DNA from: Caldilineaceae bacterium
Lineage (GTDB): Bacteria > Chloroflexota > Anaerolineae > Caldilineales > Caldilineaceae
NCBI GenBank assembly: GCA_022824025.1
Contig: JAJEBF010000033.1
Span: forward strand, 64,001 to 128,000
Direction: 5' to 3'
Length of the DNA stretch: 64,000 nucleotides
A program made the position numbers and the translations under genes. The notes under the pieces are model-generated. The model saw nothing but the letters and a program-made list of their open reading frames with translations, was not told the DNA's origin and did no database searches. This document shows, piece by piece, positions 26,306 through 35,840 of the stretch (positions are counted from its first letter, which is position 1; each line of letters starts with the position of its first letter).

Positions 26306-26340
26306 AGACCGCACGCAGACTGGCTGTGCGGTCTTTCGTT
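26306..26340 (+). terminator. Terminator-like hairpin just upstream of the Gfo/Idh operon
   Basis: AGACCGCAC (26306-26314) pairs with GTGCGGTCT (26326-26334) around an 11-base loop and is followed by TTCGTT. It ends 18 bp before the ATG at 26358, next to the AGGAGG ribosome site. It could end a leader transcript (attenuation) or an upstream RNA. Confidence 0.5.
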
Positions 26341-26357
26341 ATGAGGAGGCGTTAGAG

Positions 26358-27419
26358 ATGAACGGTTCACCCATCCGCCTCGGCATTATCGGCATGGGCC
26401 CCGCCAACATGGCGTCAACCATGACCATGCTGATGGAGGAGCCGGACCTGCGCTACACGATCACGGCGGCATGCGCTCGGCGGCCAGACGTTTTGGAGCA
26501 GGCGGCCCGGCAGTTCGGGATCCCCTACTGGAGCACAGACTACCGCGACATCGTCGCCCGCGACGACGTCGACGTCGTCTGCGTCTACTCGCCGGACGCC
26601 CTCCACGCAGAGTCCTGTATCGGCGCGCTCGAAAACAACAAGCACGTGATGTGCACCAAGCCGATGGTCACCGAGCTCGAGGACGCCAAACGCCTGGTCG
26701 ACCTCGTCCGCCAGACCGGCGCCAAGTTCCTCGTCGGCCAGACCATGCGCTTCGACCGCCAGTTCCTCGACGCCAAGAGGCGCTACGACGAGGGCCACCT
26801 CGGCAAGCTGATCGCCCTCGAGAGCTTCTACCTGCACGACATGCGCCCCATCTACGACTTCACGCCCTGGCGTCTGACCATGCCCCAGGACTTCATGTTC
26901 GGCGGCTGCGTGCACAGCATTGACGTCATCCGCGCCTTCGGCGGCGACATCAAGCGGGTCCACGCCATCGCCAACAAAGGCGGCCTCACCCCCGACTACC
27001 CCATTCCAGACAACTTCTTCCTCAACATCGAATTCACCTCCGGCGTCATCGGCCGCGTATCCGGCCTTTACGGCATCGTCCACCCGCCCCTGCCGATGAT
27101 GCAGTACGGCGTCTACGGCACCAAGGGCAGCCTGCAGGGGGAGTACACCGACAACGAGCCTGGCGAAATCCGCGTCGTCCTCGACGAAAAAATCGATGAA
27201 GGTGTCGAGACAACTCCCTACGACGCCGAAACCGATCTCAGTGCCTACGGCCACGGAGCCACCGTCATCCGTTACATGCGCCACTTCCAGGACTGTCTGG
27301 ACAACGACAAGGAGCCGTCGCCCGGCGTACTTGACGGCGCGAAGTCGGTGGCGGCGGGCGTAGCGGCCTGGGAGTCGATTCGGACGGGAAATGCGGTAGA
27401 CGTGTTTAACGATTTCTAG
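26358..27419 (+). CDS. Gfo/Idh/MocA-family oxidoreductase (type A, copy 1)
   Basis: 353 residues. The N-terminal Rossmann fold begins RLGIIGMGPANMAST. The Lys of the EKP-equivalent motif is in MCTKPMV (about residue 98), and the catalytic His in GGCVHSIDVIRAFGG. These enzymes oxidise or reduce a sugar or cyclitol hydroxyl using NAD(P). Start: ATG 26358 after GAGGAGG; the longer reading from 26133 would run through the leader hairpin. It resembles the protein at 34082-35095 (shared HDMRP and CTKPMV). It is followed by a type B partner. Many codons end in C, unlike nearby minus-strand genes. Confidence 0.92.
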   Translation: MNGSPIRLGIIGMGPANMASTMTMLMEEPDLRYTITAACARRPDVLEQAARQFGIPYWSTDYRDIVARDDVDVVCVYSPDALHAESCIGALENNKHVMCTKPMVTELEDAKRLVDLVRQTGAKFLVGQTMRFDRQFLDAKRRYDEGHLGKLIALESFYLHDMRPIYDFTPWRLTMPQDFMFGGCVHSIDVIRAFGGDIKRVHAIANKGGLTPDYPIPDNFFLNIEFTSGVIGRVSGLYGIVHPPLPMMQYGVYGTKGSLQGEYTDNEPGEIRVVLDEKIDEGVETTPYDAETDLSAYGHGATVIRYMRHFQDCLDNDKEPSPGVLDGAKSVAAGVAAWESIRTGNAVDVFNDF

Positions 27420-27485
27420 TTTGCGTTGCCTAAAGTGGGGCGCCGGCAGGGCTGTCGTCCACCACACATCGGAGGTAAAAACAGG

Positions 27486-28505
27486 ATGGCGCCAGTGAGA
27501 TTTCTGATTTGCGGCTCTGGGGGAGCGGGCCTTCATTGCGCCTATGTCGCGACCGCGGACGGCCGCGGGGAAGTCGTAGGGCTCTTCGATCCATACGGCG
27601 CGCAGCTGGAAGAAGCGCTGGACAAGTATCCTGATGCCGCGGCCAGCGACAACTACGAGAAGCTGCTTGACGAGACCGAACCGGACGCGGTGGTCGTGGC
27701 CGGGCCCGACCATCTCCACGCCGAGCAGACCATCATGGCCCTCGAACGCGGCTGCCACGCCCTCGTCGAGAAGCCCTTCGCAACGAGTGTGGCCGATGCC
27801 CGGCGCATGATCGAAGTCGAGGAGCGCACCGGCCTGCACGTGATGACCGACCAGACGATGCGCTATGTCTACCCCTGGCGGGAGATGGTCCTGGCAACGA
27901 AGGCGGGCGAGATTGGCGATCCGTTCTTCATCCAGGGCGACTACATCCACGACATGACCGAATGGTACAGGCCACAGGGCAGGCATCATACGCCGTGGCG
28001 CATTGACGCGGAGGATCCGCAGAACATCCTGCTGGGAGGCGGAATTCACCCGATCGACCTCATGCTGTGGGCCGTGGATTCGCCGGTCGAAGAGGTCTCC
28101 ATGTACAGCAGCGCCCGCTGCGTCCCAGAGTTTCCCAGCGAAGACTGCTACATTCTGATCATGAAGTTCGCCAACGGCGTATTGGGCAAGTGCCATGTAA
28201 CCAGCGGTTGTTCGGGGCCGACCTGGCACGGATTCTTCGAGAGCTACGGCCTGACCGGCACACTGAAGGAGGGCAGCCTCTATCGCCGCGACGAGGAGCC
28301 GGTTGCGCTGAAGGACTCTTCGACCGGCAACGTAGTGGGCGGTCATGGGTGGGCGGGTTCGGTCGCGGCATTTCTGGACCTGTTGGAGGGGAAGGCTGAG
28401 AATCCGATCACGTCGAAGGCGGGGGCGAACAACGTGGCCGTCTGTGAAGCAGGACTGCTCTCGGCGCGGACCGGCCGGTCCGAAAAGGTGGAGTGGTTCT
28501 ACTAA
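27486..28505 (+). CDS. Gfo/Idh/MocA-family oxidoreductase (type B, copy 1)
   Basis: 339 residues from ATG 27486, with GGAGG upstream. The nucleotide fold is FLICGSGGAGLHCAYVA, followed by VVVAGPDHLHAEQTIMALERGCHALVEKPFATS with the catalytic Lys, and GGGIHPIDLMLW with the His. It is closely similar along its length to the protein at 37449-38480 (shared VVVAGPDHLHA, DQTMRY, QGDYIHDM, HHTPWRID, DCYI, VTSGCSG). It is probably paired in function with the type A enzyme just upstream, for example one oxidising and one reducing a keto-sugar. That pairing is inferred. Confidence 0.92.
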   Translation: MAPVRFLICGSGGAGLHCAYVATADGRGEVVGLFDPYGAQLEEALDKYPDAAASDNYEKLLDETEPDAVVVAGPDHLHAEQTIMALERGCHALVEKPFATSVADARRMIEVEERTGLHVMTDQTMRYVYPWREMVLATKAGEIGDPFFIQGDYIHDMTEWYRPQGRHHTPWRIDAEDPQNILLGGGIHPIDLMLWAVDSPVEEVSMYSSARCVPEFPSEDCYILIMKFANGVLGKCHVTSGCSGPTWHGFFESYGLTGTLKEGSLYRRDEEPVALKDSSTGNVVGGHGWAGSVAAFLDLLEGKAENPITSKAGANNVAVCEAGLLSARTGRSEKVEWFY

Positions 28506-28668
28506 GGTTGGACCCAGACATTCAGGTTGCGGCGTTCTTCTTTTCGCCGGCAGATCGTTCTGAGGCGGGCCTGTTTTCCTGACTTTGTGTAGGCACTGCC
28601 CGCTGTTTCAGTTCATTCCTGGCCGCCCCACAAGGTTGAAATGGAGCCACATACCGGAGGTAGACAAT

Positions 28669-30372
28669 TTGAATCATCGTGTCACGGTCCCCCTTGCATT
28701 CGTTTCAGTTTTCCTGACATTCATATATCTTGGCCGCCCTGCCGCAGCCCAGACGGACGTCGCGGCAACGCCGGCGCCGCGGTCCGGGCTGATTGTACAA
28801 GGAGAGAACATTGCGGGGAAGGGGAAGGTAGATGCCTCTGCGCAGAATGATTATATGGAGAATGTGAATGACGGTGACGTTGCAACGATGTGGACTGCGC
28901 AGGATTTCGCGCCGCAGTGGATCTCTCTTGAATTTGATGAATTTCATTTAGTGAGCAAGATTGAGTTGGTGATTACGCAAAGCGAAGCCGGCTTGTCGAC
29001 ACACGAGCTCTGGTTGGGAGATGATTCGAACACGGTGACACCGTACAGGCAGTTCGAGAATGTTCTTACCGAGGATGGGCAGATACTGGAAGTTTTCCTC
29101 GATCCGCCGAGACGCATCAACAGGGTATTCGCCCTGACGAGGGAGAGCAAGGGCTGGGTCGGGTGGTACGAGATGAGAGTTTTTGAGGCGGTTGCGTACA
29201 GTGATTGGAATCTTCACGAGACTGCTTCAGGATTCGAGTTGCCCGTGAATGCGACCCATGCCGGCGATGGGAGCGGTCGTATTTTCGTCGTCGAACACAA
29301 AGGCCGGATTCGAATCGTCAAGGACGGCGTTATCAATGACAAGCCCTTCCTCGATATCACAGATCGCGTGAAGTGTTGCGGAGAGCAGGGCCTGTACAAC
29401 ATCGTCTTCCCGCCAACCTATCCCGAGGACTTGCACTTCTATGTGAGCTATACCAATCCTGACGAGACGGTGATCAGCCGTTTCAAGACGACAGCCAATC
29501 CCGACATTGCCGATCCGGACAGCGAGGAGGTGCTGCTTACGATTCCACAGGCGCATATGAGCCACAATGGCGGCTCAATGGCGTTCGGCCCCTCAGACGG
29601 ATACCTGTATATCGGCAGCGGGGATGGCGGCGGCGGCGGCGGCAACTGGCTCAATCCACAGGACCCCGGAACGCTGCTGGGCAAGTTACTGCGAATCGAT
29701 GTGGAATCCGGGAGTAAACCGTACGACGTTCCCGAGAGCAATCCTTTTGTGGGCGTTGACGGCTACCGCCCTGAAATCTGGGCGATGGGGCTGCGCAATC
29801 CCTGGGGAATTGCGTTTGACCGACAGACCGGCGCGCTCTTCATTCCCGACGCAGGCCGGAATGCGAGAGAGGAGGTGAATTTTCAAGACGCGGACAGTGT
29901 TGGCGGAGAAAACTACGGGTATAGCTTTTGGGAGGGGAACTATTGCGCCTGGTCCTGCAATGTAGACCGATTGGTTTATCCCGTCTCTGTCTATGAACAG
30001 GGAGAAGGACGATGCGTTGTTGTCGGCGGCGCGGTCATATCGTCGATCTTTGTGTACGCTGATTTTTGCAAGGGCAGCATTTGGGGATTGCAGCGCCAGG
30101 GAGACAGATGGAAGAGCCCCCTATTGATCGACACGGGCACGGCGATAAGCAGCATCGGCTCTGACGAAGCGGGCAATCTCTATGCGACCGCCTACGCGCT
30201 TGGCAAGGTGTTTCAGCTTGTTCCGGAGGTAAGGGGGCCGGAGGCCGAAGACGACGAAAGGGAGGAAGCCGAAGACATCGACGACGAGAGCGAGGAAGGC
30301 GCCGCCGAGGACGCGTCCGATGGCGAAGAGAGGGAGGAGGGTAGGGTTGAAGACGAGGCTGGGGGCGAATAG
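28669..30372 (+). CDS. Secreted discoidin-like plus PQQ-type sugar (sorbosone/glucose) dehydrogenase
   Basis: 567 residues from a TTG at 28669, with GGAGG eight bases upstream. This start gives a clean signal peptide ending GRPAAAQ, whereas the longer frame from 28585 does not. An F5/8-type carbohydrate-binding-like domain follows (about 30-165; NDGDVATMWTAQ, PQWISLEFDEF), then a six-bladed propeller of the glucose/sorbosone dehydrogenase family (about 180-500; DGSGRIFVVEHKGRIRIV, HMSHNGGSMAFGPSDGYLYIGSGDGG, WAMGLRNPWGIAFD, AGRNAREEVNF). The last ~50 residues are an acidic Glu/Asp tail. It probably oxidises sugars outside the cell with PQQ, though no PQQ synthesis genes are in this window. 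Confidence 0.85.
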   Translation: MNHRVTVPLAFVSVFLTFIYLGRPAAAQTDVAATPAPRSGLIVQGENIAGKGKVDASAQNDYMENVNDGDVATMWTAQDFAPQWISLEFDEFHLVSKIELVITQSEAGLSTHELWLGDDSNTVTPYRQFENVLTEDGQILEVFLDPPRRINRVFALTRESKGWVGWYEMRVFEAVAYSDWNLHETASGFELPVNATHAGDGSGRIFVVEHKGRIRIVKDGVINDKPFLDITDRVKCCGEQGLYNIVFPPTYPEDLHFYVSYTNPDETVISRFKTTANPDIADPDSEEVLLTIPQAHMSHNGGSMAFGPSDGYLYIGSGDGGGGGGNWLNPQDPGTLLGKLLRIDVESGSKPYDVPESNPFVGVDGYRPEIWAMGLRNPWGIAFDRQTGALFIPDAGRNAREEVNFQDADSVGGENYGYSFWEGNYCAWSCNVDRLVYPVSVYEQGEGRCVVVGGAVISSIFVYADFCKGSIWGLQRQGDRWKSPLLIDTGTAISSIGSDEAGNLYATAYALGKVFQLVPEVRGPEAEDDEREEAEDIDDESEEGAAEDASDGEEREEGRVEDEAGGE

Positions 30373-30741
30373 CCGTTTCGAGGGAGTTGGCCGACTACTT
30401 CCTGATCCCAGCGCTGGTTGGCGGCCCGTTCACCATTATTTCAGCAGTTGCGCAGGACTTGACAGCGCGCCGTGTGAATCAGGGTTCTCGCCCGCACAGC
30501 TGCTTTGGCCGTGATCGAAAGGAACGCCCCGTGAGGCCGATCCTGCAGGCGGCGCCCGCATGCGCCCTGCGAATTGCCGCCTAGCTCCTTAATCGGGCGC
30601 TCTATGCACTGGTCAGTTCGGCATTGAAGGCTTTAGCCTGTCAGCCGGTCGGGATGGAGGTCCTCCTGGCGGGCGAGGCAGTCGTTGCAGAGGAATCGTG
30701 TTCCACTCATCAAGGCCCCAAATGGGGGAAGGGAAAACACC
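30373..30741 (+). other. Intergenic region, 369 bp
   Basis: No gene recognised. A small CCCC/GGGG hairpin lies just before the ribosome site of the following binding-protein gene. No convincing promoter pair was found. Confidence 0.3.
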
Positions 30742-32097
30742 ATGCAGAACACGAGAATGAGTCGCCGCAATTTCTTGCAGATCTCGTCGGCCGCGACCGC
30801 GGGGGCTGTGCTGGCTGCATGCGCGCCCGTCGGCGGCGACATGGCCGGCGGCGACATGGCCGAAGACATGCCCGATCAATTGGAAGCCGAGATCACCGTC
30901 TGGCACCAGGACTGGGACGGCATGAACCGCATCCTGGCCTGGGCAACCGAAGCCTTCGCGGAGGAGGAACCCGGAGTAACCGTCAACACCCAGCCGATCG
31001 GCTACGGCGATCTGCTCGCCAAGCTGCTGCCCTCGATTGCGGCCGGCAACGAAGGCGACATCAACTATCACTACACCGACTGGGTCGTCGCCACCGACGT
31101 CAGCCAGGTCTTCCTCGAGATCACCGACCTCGCCGGCGGGCGCAACGCCCTTGAGGAGCGCTTCTTCCCCGCCGCCTTCACCGCCGTCAACGCGCCCGAG
31201 GGCAAGGCCTACTACTACCCCTACATCTCCGGCCTCTCCGACTGTGTCCTCGTCCTCAACACCGACCACTTCTCCGAAGCAGGAGGCGACTGGACCCAGT
31301 GGAGCGACCTTGGCGTCGTCATTGACGACTGTCTCAAGGTCCGGCAGATCGATGATGACGGCAACATGACCCATGCCGCCTGGACCCTCACCGGCATGCT
31401 GGGCCTCTTCCCCCAGACGATCATGTACCAGCTCGGCGGCGCGCCGTACGACGTCGAAACCGCCACCTTCACCTACAACAGCGAAGAAGGCATCGCTGCC
31501 TTGCAGTTCATGCACGACATCATTTACGAACACCGCCTCTTCGACTGGGATTTCGTCGACAACGTCTGGCAGGACATGGCCAACGGCATCCTCTCCATGG
31601 AAGGCATGGGCTCGTGGACCTACAGCGTTCTGGCCAACCAGTTCCCGCTCGAACTTGAGGCATTGCCGATGCCCAGCCACCCCGACGCCGCCGAACGCAT
31701 CCTCTGCCCAAGTCACATCGGCTCCTGGGCCCTTTCGCGGCGCCTCTCCGACGATGTCGCCAAGCTGGACGCCTCCATCGCGTTCATCGACATGATCATG
31801 AGCACCGAAGGGCAGCTGCAGGCCATGGAGTTCTACTCCGGCAGCCTCATGTCACCCGCCGTCTACGCCGACCCGCGCATCGAAGAGACCACGTATGGCG
31901 CTGTGTCCAAGAAGTGCGCGCTGGGCGTCTGGCCCCATGCACGCTACGCCGGCCACCACGTCGCCAACCCGGCCCCCGCGTGGCGCGAGGCTGAGAGAGC
32001 GCTTACCGGCGAGATTTCCATCCAGGAGGCCGTAGAAAACATCGACATTGAAATGCAGGGCCTCGAAGACACGGCCCTGGAACGACTCAACGCCTGA
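30742..32097 (+). CDS. Tat-exported sugar-binding lipoprotein of CUT1 ABC transporter
   Basis: 451 residues from ATG 30742 (the upstream reading from 30685 has no conserved sequence). The signal has both a twin-arginine motif SRRNFLQ and a lipobox LAAC, so it is folded before export and then lipidated. The mature part is a family 1 solute-binding fold (ITVWHQDWDGMNRILAWATEAFAEEEPGVTV, YYYPYISGLSDCVLVLNTDHF). Its neighbours are two permeases just downstream and oxidoreductases around it, so it likely imports the sugar derivative they act on. No ATPase is nearby. Confidence 0.92.
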   Translation: MQNTRMSRRNFLQISSAATAGAVLAACAPVGGDMAGGDMAEDMPDQLEAEITVWHQDWDGMNRILAWATEAFAEEEPGVTVNTQPIGYGDLLAKLLPSIAAGNEGDINYHYTDWVVATDVSQVFLEITDLAGGRNALEERFFPAAFTAVNAPEGKAYYYPYISGLSDCVLVLNTDHFSEAGGDWTQWSDLGVVIDDCLKVRQIDDDGNMTHAAWTLTGMLGLFPQTIMYQLGGAPYDVETATFTYNSEEGIAALQFMHDIIYEHRLFDWDFVDNVWQDMANGILSMEGMGSWTYSVLANQFPLELEALPMPSHPDAAERILCPSHIGSWALSRRLSDDVAKLDASIAFIDMIMSTEGQLQAMEFYSGSLMSPAVYADPRIEETTYGAVSKKCALGVWPHARYAGHHVANPAPAWREAERALTGEISIQEAVENIDIEMQGLEDTALERLNA

Positions 32098-32183
32098 TCT
32101 TCCGCGGCAGGCAGGGGCGGTCTTTGCGGGCCGTCCCGCCCGCCGCGTGACCTGTTACCGCAATTCTGATAGGGAAGGCAGCC

Positions 32184-33107
32184 ATGGCAGTCACTGCAGG
32201 ATCCAGCCCAACTGGCGCTGCGCCGGTCCGACCCCAGCGTTCCTGGTTCTCTCAGTACAGCTGGCTGGGGATGGGCTTTGCCTTCACCCTCTCCGTCTTT
32301 TACCTGGTCATGTTTGTCGTCCCATTCGGGACCGCCATCTGGCTCTCTTTTCACAACTGGGACTACATCCAGAGACCGGTCTTTGTCAATACGCGCAATT
32401 TCGCCAAGCTGCTCGGCGACGCCGGCTTCTGGGACGCGCTCTGGACCACCATACAGTTCTCGGTGGTCGAAATCTTTGTCGCTCTCAGCCTCGCCCTCCT
32501 GCTCGCGCTTGCGCTCAGCCACCTGCGCCCGGTCTACCAATACACGCTGCTCGCAATCTACAACCTGCCGGTCATCATGCCCGGCGTTGTCAGCGTCCTG
32601 CTCTGGAGTTGGCTCTACCGCACCAACGGCGGCGCCTTTAACGCCGTCCTCGAATCGCTTGGATTGCCGTCCCAGCCCTTTTCCAACAGCCCCGATCAGG
32701 CCCTCTGGTGCATAACACTCATGGTGGTATGGATCTTCCTCGGCAATTCATCGATCGTCCTGCTCGCCGCCATCAACGAGGTGCCGGACAGCCTGCTCGA
32801 GGCCGCCCAACTCGACGGCGCCAGCGCCTGGAAACGCTTCACCGCCGTCACTCTGCCCCTGATCCAGCCCGCCATGGCCTACCAGGTCGTAACCAGCATC
32901 ATCGGCACCATGCAGATGTTCGAGCCCTTTCAGCTCATGCCCGGACCGGGCCACAGCACGCGTACACTTTCCCTGTACACTTACCAGCTCGGTTTCGAAG
33001 TGCTGAATCTTGGATACGGGGCCGCCGTCTCCATCGCCATGTTCGTCATCCTGCTCAGCGCCACGCTTTTCGAGCTTCAGCGCCGCCGCAGGTCCTGGGA
33101 CTATTAA
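32184..33107 (+). CDS. CUT1 sugar ABC transporter permease, MalF type
   Basis: 307 residues with six membrane segments (first at about 30-55: WLGMGFAFTLSVFYLVMFVVPFG). The EAA loop is SLLEAAQLDGASAWKRFTAVTLPLIQPA (about 202-229). The first permease of the pair, 86 bp after the binding-protein gene and 12 bp before the second permease gene. Confidence 0.93.
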   Translation: MAVTAGSSPTGAAPVRPQRSWFSQYSWLGMGFAFTLSVFYLVMFVVPFGTAIWLSFHNWDYIQRPVFVNTRNFAKLLGDAGFWDALWTTIQFSVVEIFVALSLALLLALALSHLRPVYQYTLLAIYNLPVIMPGVVSVLLWSWLYRTNGGAFNAVLESLGLPSQPFSNSPDQALWCITLMVVWIFLGNSSIVLLAAINEVPDSLLEAAQLDGASAWKRFTAVTLPLIQPAMAYQVVTSIIGTMQMFEPFQLMPGPGHSTRTLSLYTYQLGFEVLNLGYGAAVSIAMFVILLSATLFELQRRRRSWDY

Positions 33108-33119
33108 CGGAGAAGCGCC

Positions 33120-34004
33120 ATGACCGCGACCACCACCGCCGTTTCCCGCCTCTCAACGCCCTACTGGCAGCGCACTCGCTGGCAGACCTGGCTGCTCATC
33201 GCCATCCTCATCGGCGGCGGCGTCCTGATGCTGTACCCCTTCGCCTGGCTTGTCCTCTCGGCCTTCAAGCTGCCCGCGGACATCATCCGCATTCCCCCTA
33301 CACTCTGGCCCGAGACGTGGTCGATCGAGGCATTCCAGGTTGTCCTCTCCCACAAAATCGGCGGCGGCAGCCTCGCCCGCTCCTACCTCAATAGCATCTT
33401 CGTCACAGTCACCACCGTCATCGCTGTTCTCATCACATCGACGCTTGGCGGCTACTGCTTCGCCCGCTTGCGTTTCCCCTTGCGCGAGCCTCTCTTTTAC
33501 TTCGTGCTTTCGACCACAATGGTGCCCTTCCTCACCCTGCTCATCCCTCTCTACGTCGTCATGGACAGGCTCGAGCTCCTCAACACGCTGTGGGTACTGA
33601 TTGTTCCCTCAGTATTCTCATCCTTCGGCATCTTTCTCTGCCGTCAGTTCGTTTACGGCATCCCCATCGAACTCTACGACGCCGCCAAGATCGACGGCGC
33701 CGGCGACTTTACCATCTACACCCGCATCATCGTCGGCATGATGAAGCCTGTTATTTCGGTGCTGGCGATTTTCAGCTTCAGGGCCACATTCAACGATTAT
33801 CTCTGGCCCCTCGTCACCATCACCGACGGCGGCAACTACACGCTTCCTCTCGCCCTGCGCGGCATCGGCAATTCTTTTGGCTGGTTCGACTATTCCAAGG
33901 TCATGGCCAGCTCGCTGCTTACTTTGATTCCCCCGCTCATCGTCTTTTTCATCTTCCAGCGCAATCTGGTGAAGGGCATTGCGTTGACCGGCATAAAGGG
34001 TTGA
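33120..34004 (+). CDS. CUT1 sugar ABC transporter permease, MalG type
   Basis: 294 residues, six membrane segments. The EAA loop ELYDAAKIDGAGDFTIYTRIIVGMMKPVI lies at about 184-212. The ending KGIALTGIKG is characteristic of MalG-like proteins and almost the same as in the minus-strand permease at 15415-16320. It forms the channel with the preceding MalF-like protein. The ATPase must be supplied from elsewhere in the genome. Confidence 0.93.
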   Translation: MTATTTAVSRLSTPYWQRTRWQTWLLIAILIGGGVLMLYPFAWLVLSAFKLPADIIRIPPTLWPETWSIEAFQVVLSHKIGGGSLARSYLNSIFVTVTTVIAVLITSTLGGYCFARLRFPLREPLFYFVLSTTMVPFLTLLIPLYVVMDRLELLNTLWVLIVPSVFSSFGIFLCRQFVYGIPIELYDAAKIDGAGDFTIYTRIIVGMMKPVISVLAIFSFRATFNDYLWPLVTITDGGNYTLPLALRGIGNSFGWFDYSKVMASSLLTLIPPLIVFFIFQRNLVKGIALTGIKG

Positions 34005-34081
34005 TCGGGGAAAAGGCTGGACTACGCGGCTTTTCGTCAGCCGCTCAGGCGAAAACTGGCATACTCATATTGGAGGGCAAG

Positions 34082-35095
34082 ATGGGCAAGGAGATCGGCG
34101 TAGGCGTGATCGGGCTGGGCATGGGCGCGAATATGCTTGCGATCAACCATGATGCGACGTCGCGGATGGAAGTGCGCGCCCTGTGCGACAGCGAACCCGG
34201 GCGGCTGCAGAGTCTGGCCGCCCAACACGGAATCTCGTATATCACCGAAGATTACCGGGAGCTGGTGGCTCGGCCCGACATCGATATGGTCGGCATCTAT
34301 TCGCCCGATCATTTGCATATGGCGCATATCGAAGCCGCGGCCGCCAATGGGAAGCACATTATCTGCACGAAGCCGATGGTGGTCTCGCTGGAGCAGGCCA
34401 GGCGGGTCGTGCAGGTGGTGCGGGAGGCGGGCGTGAAGTTTCTGGTTGGACAGACGAGCCGGTTCGTGCCGCGGTTTATGGCGGCGCACAGGCTGTATGA
34501 GGACGGCGACCTGGGGCGGCCGCTGTTTGCGGAGGCGCACTACGTGCACGATATGCGTCCGGTTATGGACCGCACAGCGTGGCGGCATGAGAATCCCCAG
34601 GACTGGCTTTACGGCGGGGCCTGTCATCCGATCGACCTGCTCAGCTGGTTTTTCGGCGATGTGGATGAGGTATCTGTGTATGCATCATGCAGTCACATGG
34701 ACGACCGCTACCCAGCAGACAAGCATGATAATTTCCTGATCAATCTGCGTTTTCGTTCCGGCGTCATCGCCCGCATCCTGGCCGTGTACGGACTGGTGGA
34801 ACCCCCGCTGCCGATGCAGGGGCTGAGCATCTTCGGCGACAAGGGATCGTTCGTCAACGAACAGGTCGTTTTCGACAAAATCAGCGGCCAGCCGGTGATG
34901 TCGCTGGACTTCAGGCATGAAGCCGGCCACGGGCAGGAGGTACTGCGGTATATGCGTCACTTTGAAGCGTGTTTGATCGAGGACAAGCGACCCCTGATTG
35001 ACGAGGTCGCGGGGGCGAAGGTGATTGCCACCGCGTCGGCCTGTTGGGATTCGATTCGCACGGGGCTGCCGGCGAAGGTTGGGGGGGTGCTTTAG
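34082..35095 (+). CDS. Gfo/Idh/MocA-family oxidoreductase (type A, copy 2)
   Basis: 337 residues from ATG 34082, with GGAGGG upstream. The Rossmann fold is VGVIGLGMGANML, the Lys is in ICTKPMVVSL and the His in GGACHPIDLLSW. It shares many blocks with the protein at 26358-27419 (PDHLHM/PDALHA, GQT.RF, HDMRP, PPLPM, LRYMRHF) and is a paralogue. It lies 77 bp after the permease gene and is probably in the same transcript. The substrate is likely a sugar, sugar acid or cyclitol brought in by the transporter. Confidence 0.92.
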   Translation: MGKEIGVGVIGLGMGANMLAINHDATSRMEVRALCDSEPGRLQSLAAQHGISYITEDYRELVARPDIDMVGIYSPDHLHMAHIEAAAANGKHIICTKPMVVSLEQARRVVQVVREAGVKFLVGQTSRFVPRFMAAHRLYEDGDLGRPLFAEAHYVHDMRPVMDRTAWRHENPQDWLYGGACHPIDLLSWFFGDVDEVSVYASCSHMDDRYPADKHDNFLINLRFRSGVIARILAVYGLVEPPLPMQGLSIFGDKGSFVNEQVVFDKISGQPVMSLDFRHEAGHGQEVLRYMRHFEACLIEDKRPLIDEVAGAKVIATASACWDSIRTGLPAKVGGVL

Positions 35096-35229
35096 TTGGA
35101 AGTAGAAAGGCCATGCGGCTGGCGTGACTCTTAGTTCGACTCGGCCCCGACGCCGATTGCCATCTTTCTCGTGAACCGGCGCATGTTGTTTCAGGGCATT
35201 TCTGGGATTGGAATCAAAGGATTATTCGC

Positions 35230-35808
35230 ATGAGCGAGGAGAGAAAGAAAGAACAACTGAAGATGATCTGGCCGGAGCAACTGCTCGGTTCGCCGCCGGC
35301 GGTCCATGTGCCGATTGGGTATACGCTGCGCACGTACCGCCCCGGCGACGAAGAGGGCTGGTACGAAGTCATGGATCTAGCCGGCTTCTCCCGCTGGAAT
35401 TACGAGATGCTGGAACCCTGGTTCTTGAACATTTTGCCTGAGGGCTGGTTCCTGATCGAGCATCGGGCCAGCGGCAAGATCGTCGCCACGGCTATGGCCA
35501 ACCACAGGCCCCAGGACATCCACCCCTTTGGCGGAGAGCTGGGCTGGGTGGCGGGGGATCCCGAGCACAAGGGCAAGGGGCTGGGGATGACGGTGTGCTG
35601 TGCAGTTGTGCGGCGGCTGCTGGAGGGGGGCTACAAAAACATCTTCCTGAACACGGATGACTGGCGCCTGCCGGCCCTGAGCATCTATCTGCGGCAGGGA
35701 TGGATTCCGCTGCTCTATCTGCCGGACATGGAGGCGCGGTGGCGGGATGTCTGCGCCAATCTCAACTGGCCGTTTACGCCCGAGGACTGGCCCGAGGGTC
35801 ATAGCTAG
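35230..35808 (+). CDS. GNAT-family N-acetyltransferase
   Basis: 192 residues. The acetyl-CoA-binding core reads GWVAGDPEHKGKGLGMTVCCAVVRRLLEGG, with the P-loop-like R/Q-x-x-G-x-G/A equivalent KGKGLG, followed by IFLNTDDWRLPALSIYLRQGWIP, the usual beta5-beta7 of GNATs. The acceptor is unknown; it may modify a sugar amine or a small metabolite. It sits inside the sugar-derivative region, 134 bp after the type A oxidoreductase. Confidence 0.85.
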   Translation: MSEERKKEQLKMIWPEQLLGSPPAVHVPIGYTLRTYRPGDEEGWYEVMDLAGFSRWNYEMLEPWFLNILPEGWFLIEHRASGKIVATAMANHRPQDIHPFGGELGWVAGDPEHKGKGLGMTVCCAVVRRLLEGGYKNIFLNTDDWRLPALSIYLRQGWIPLLYLPDMEARWRDVCANLNWPFTPEDWPEGHS

Positions 35809-35840
35809 ATTGTTTGAACATTCTTCCACACAAATGAAGC

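Noticed and set aside
26415-28346. Minus-strand open frame of 643 codons
   Set aside because: Covers two well-recognised Gfo/Idh genes on the plus strand; the Val/Asp/Gly-rich product is an antisense artefact of C-ending codons.
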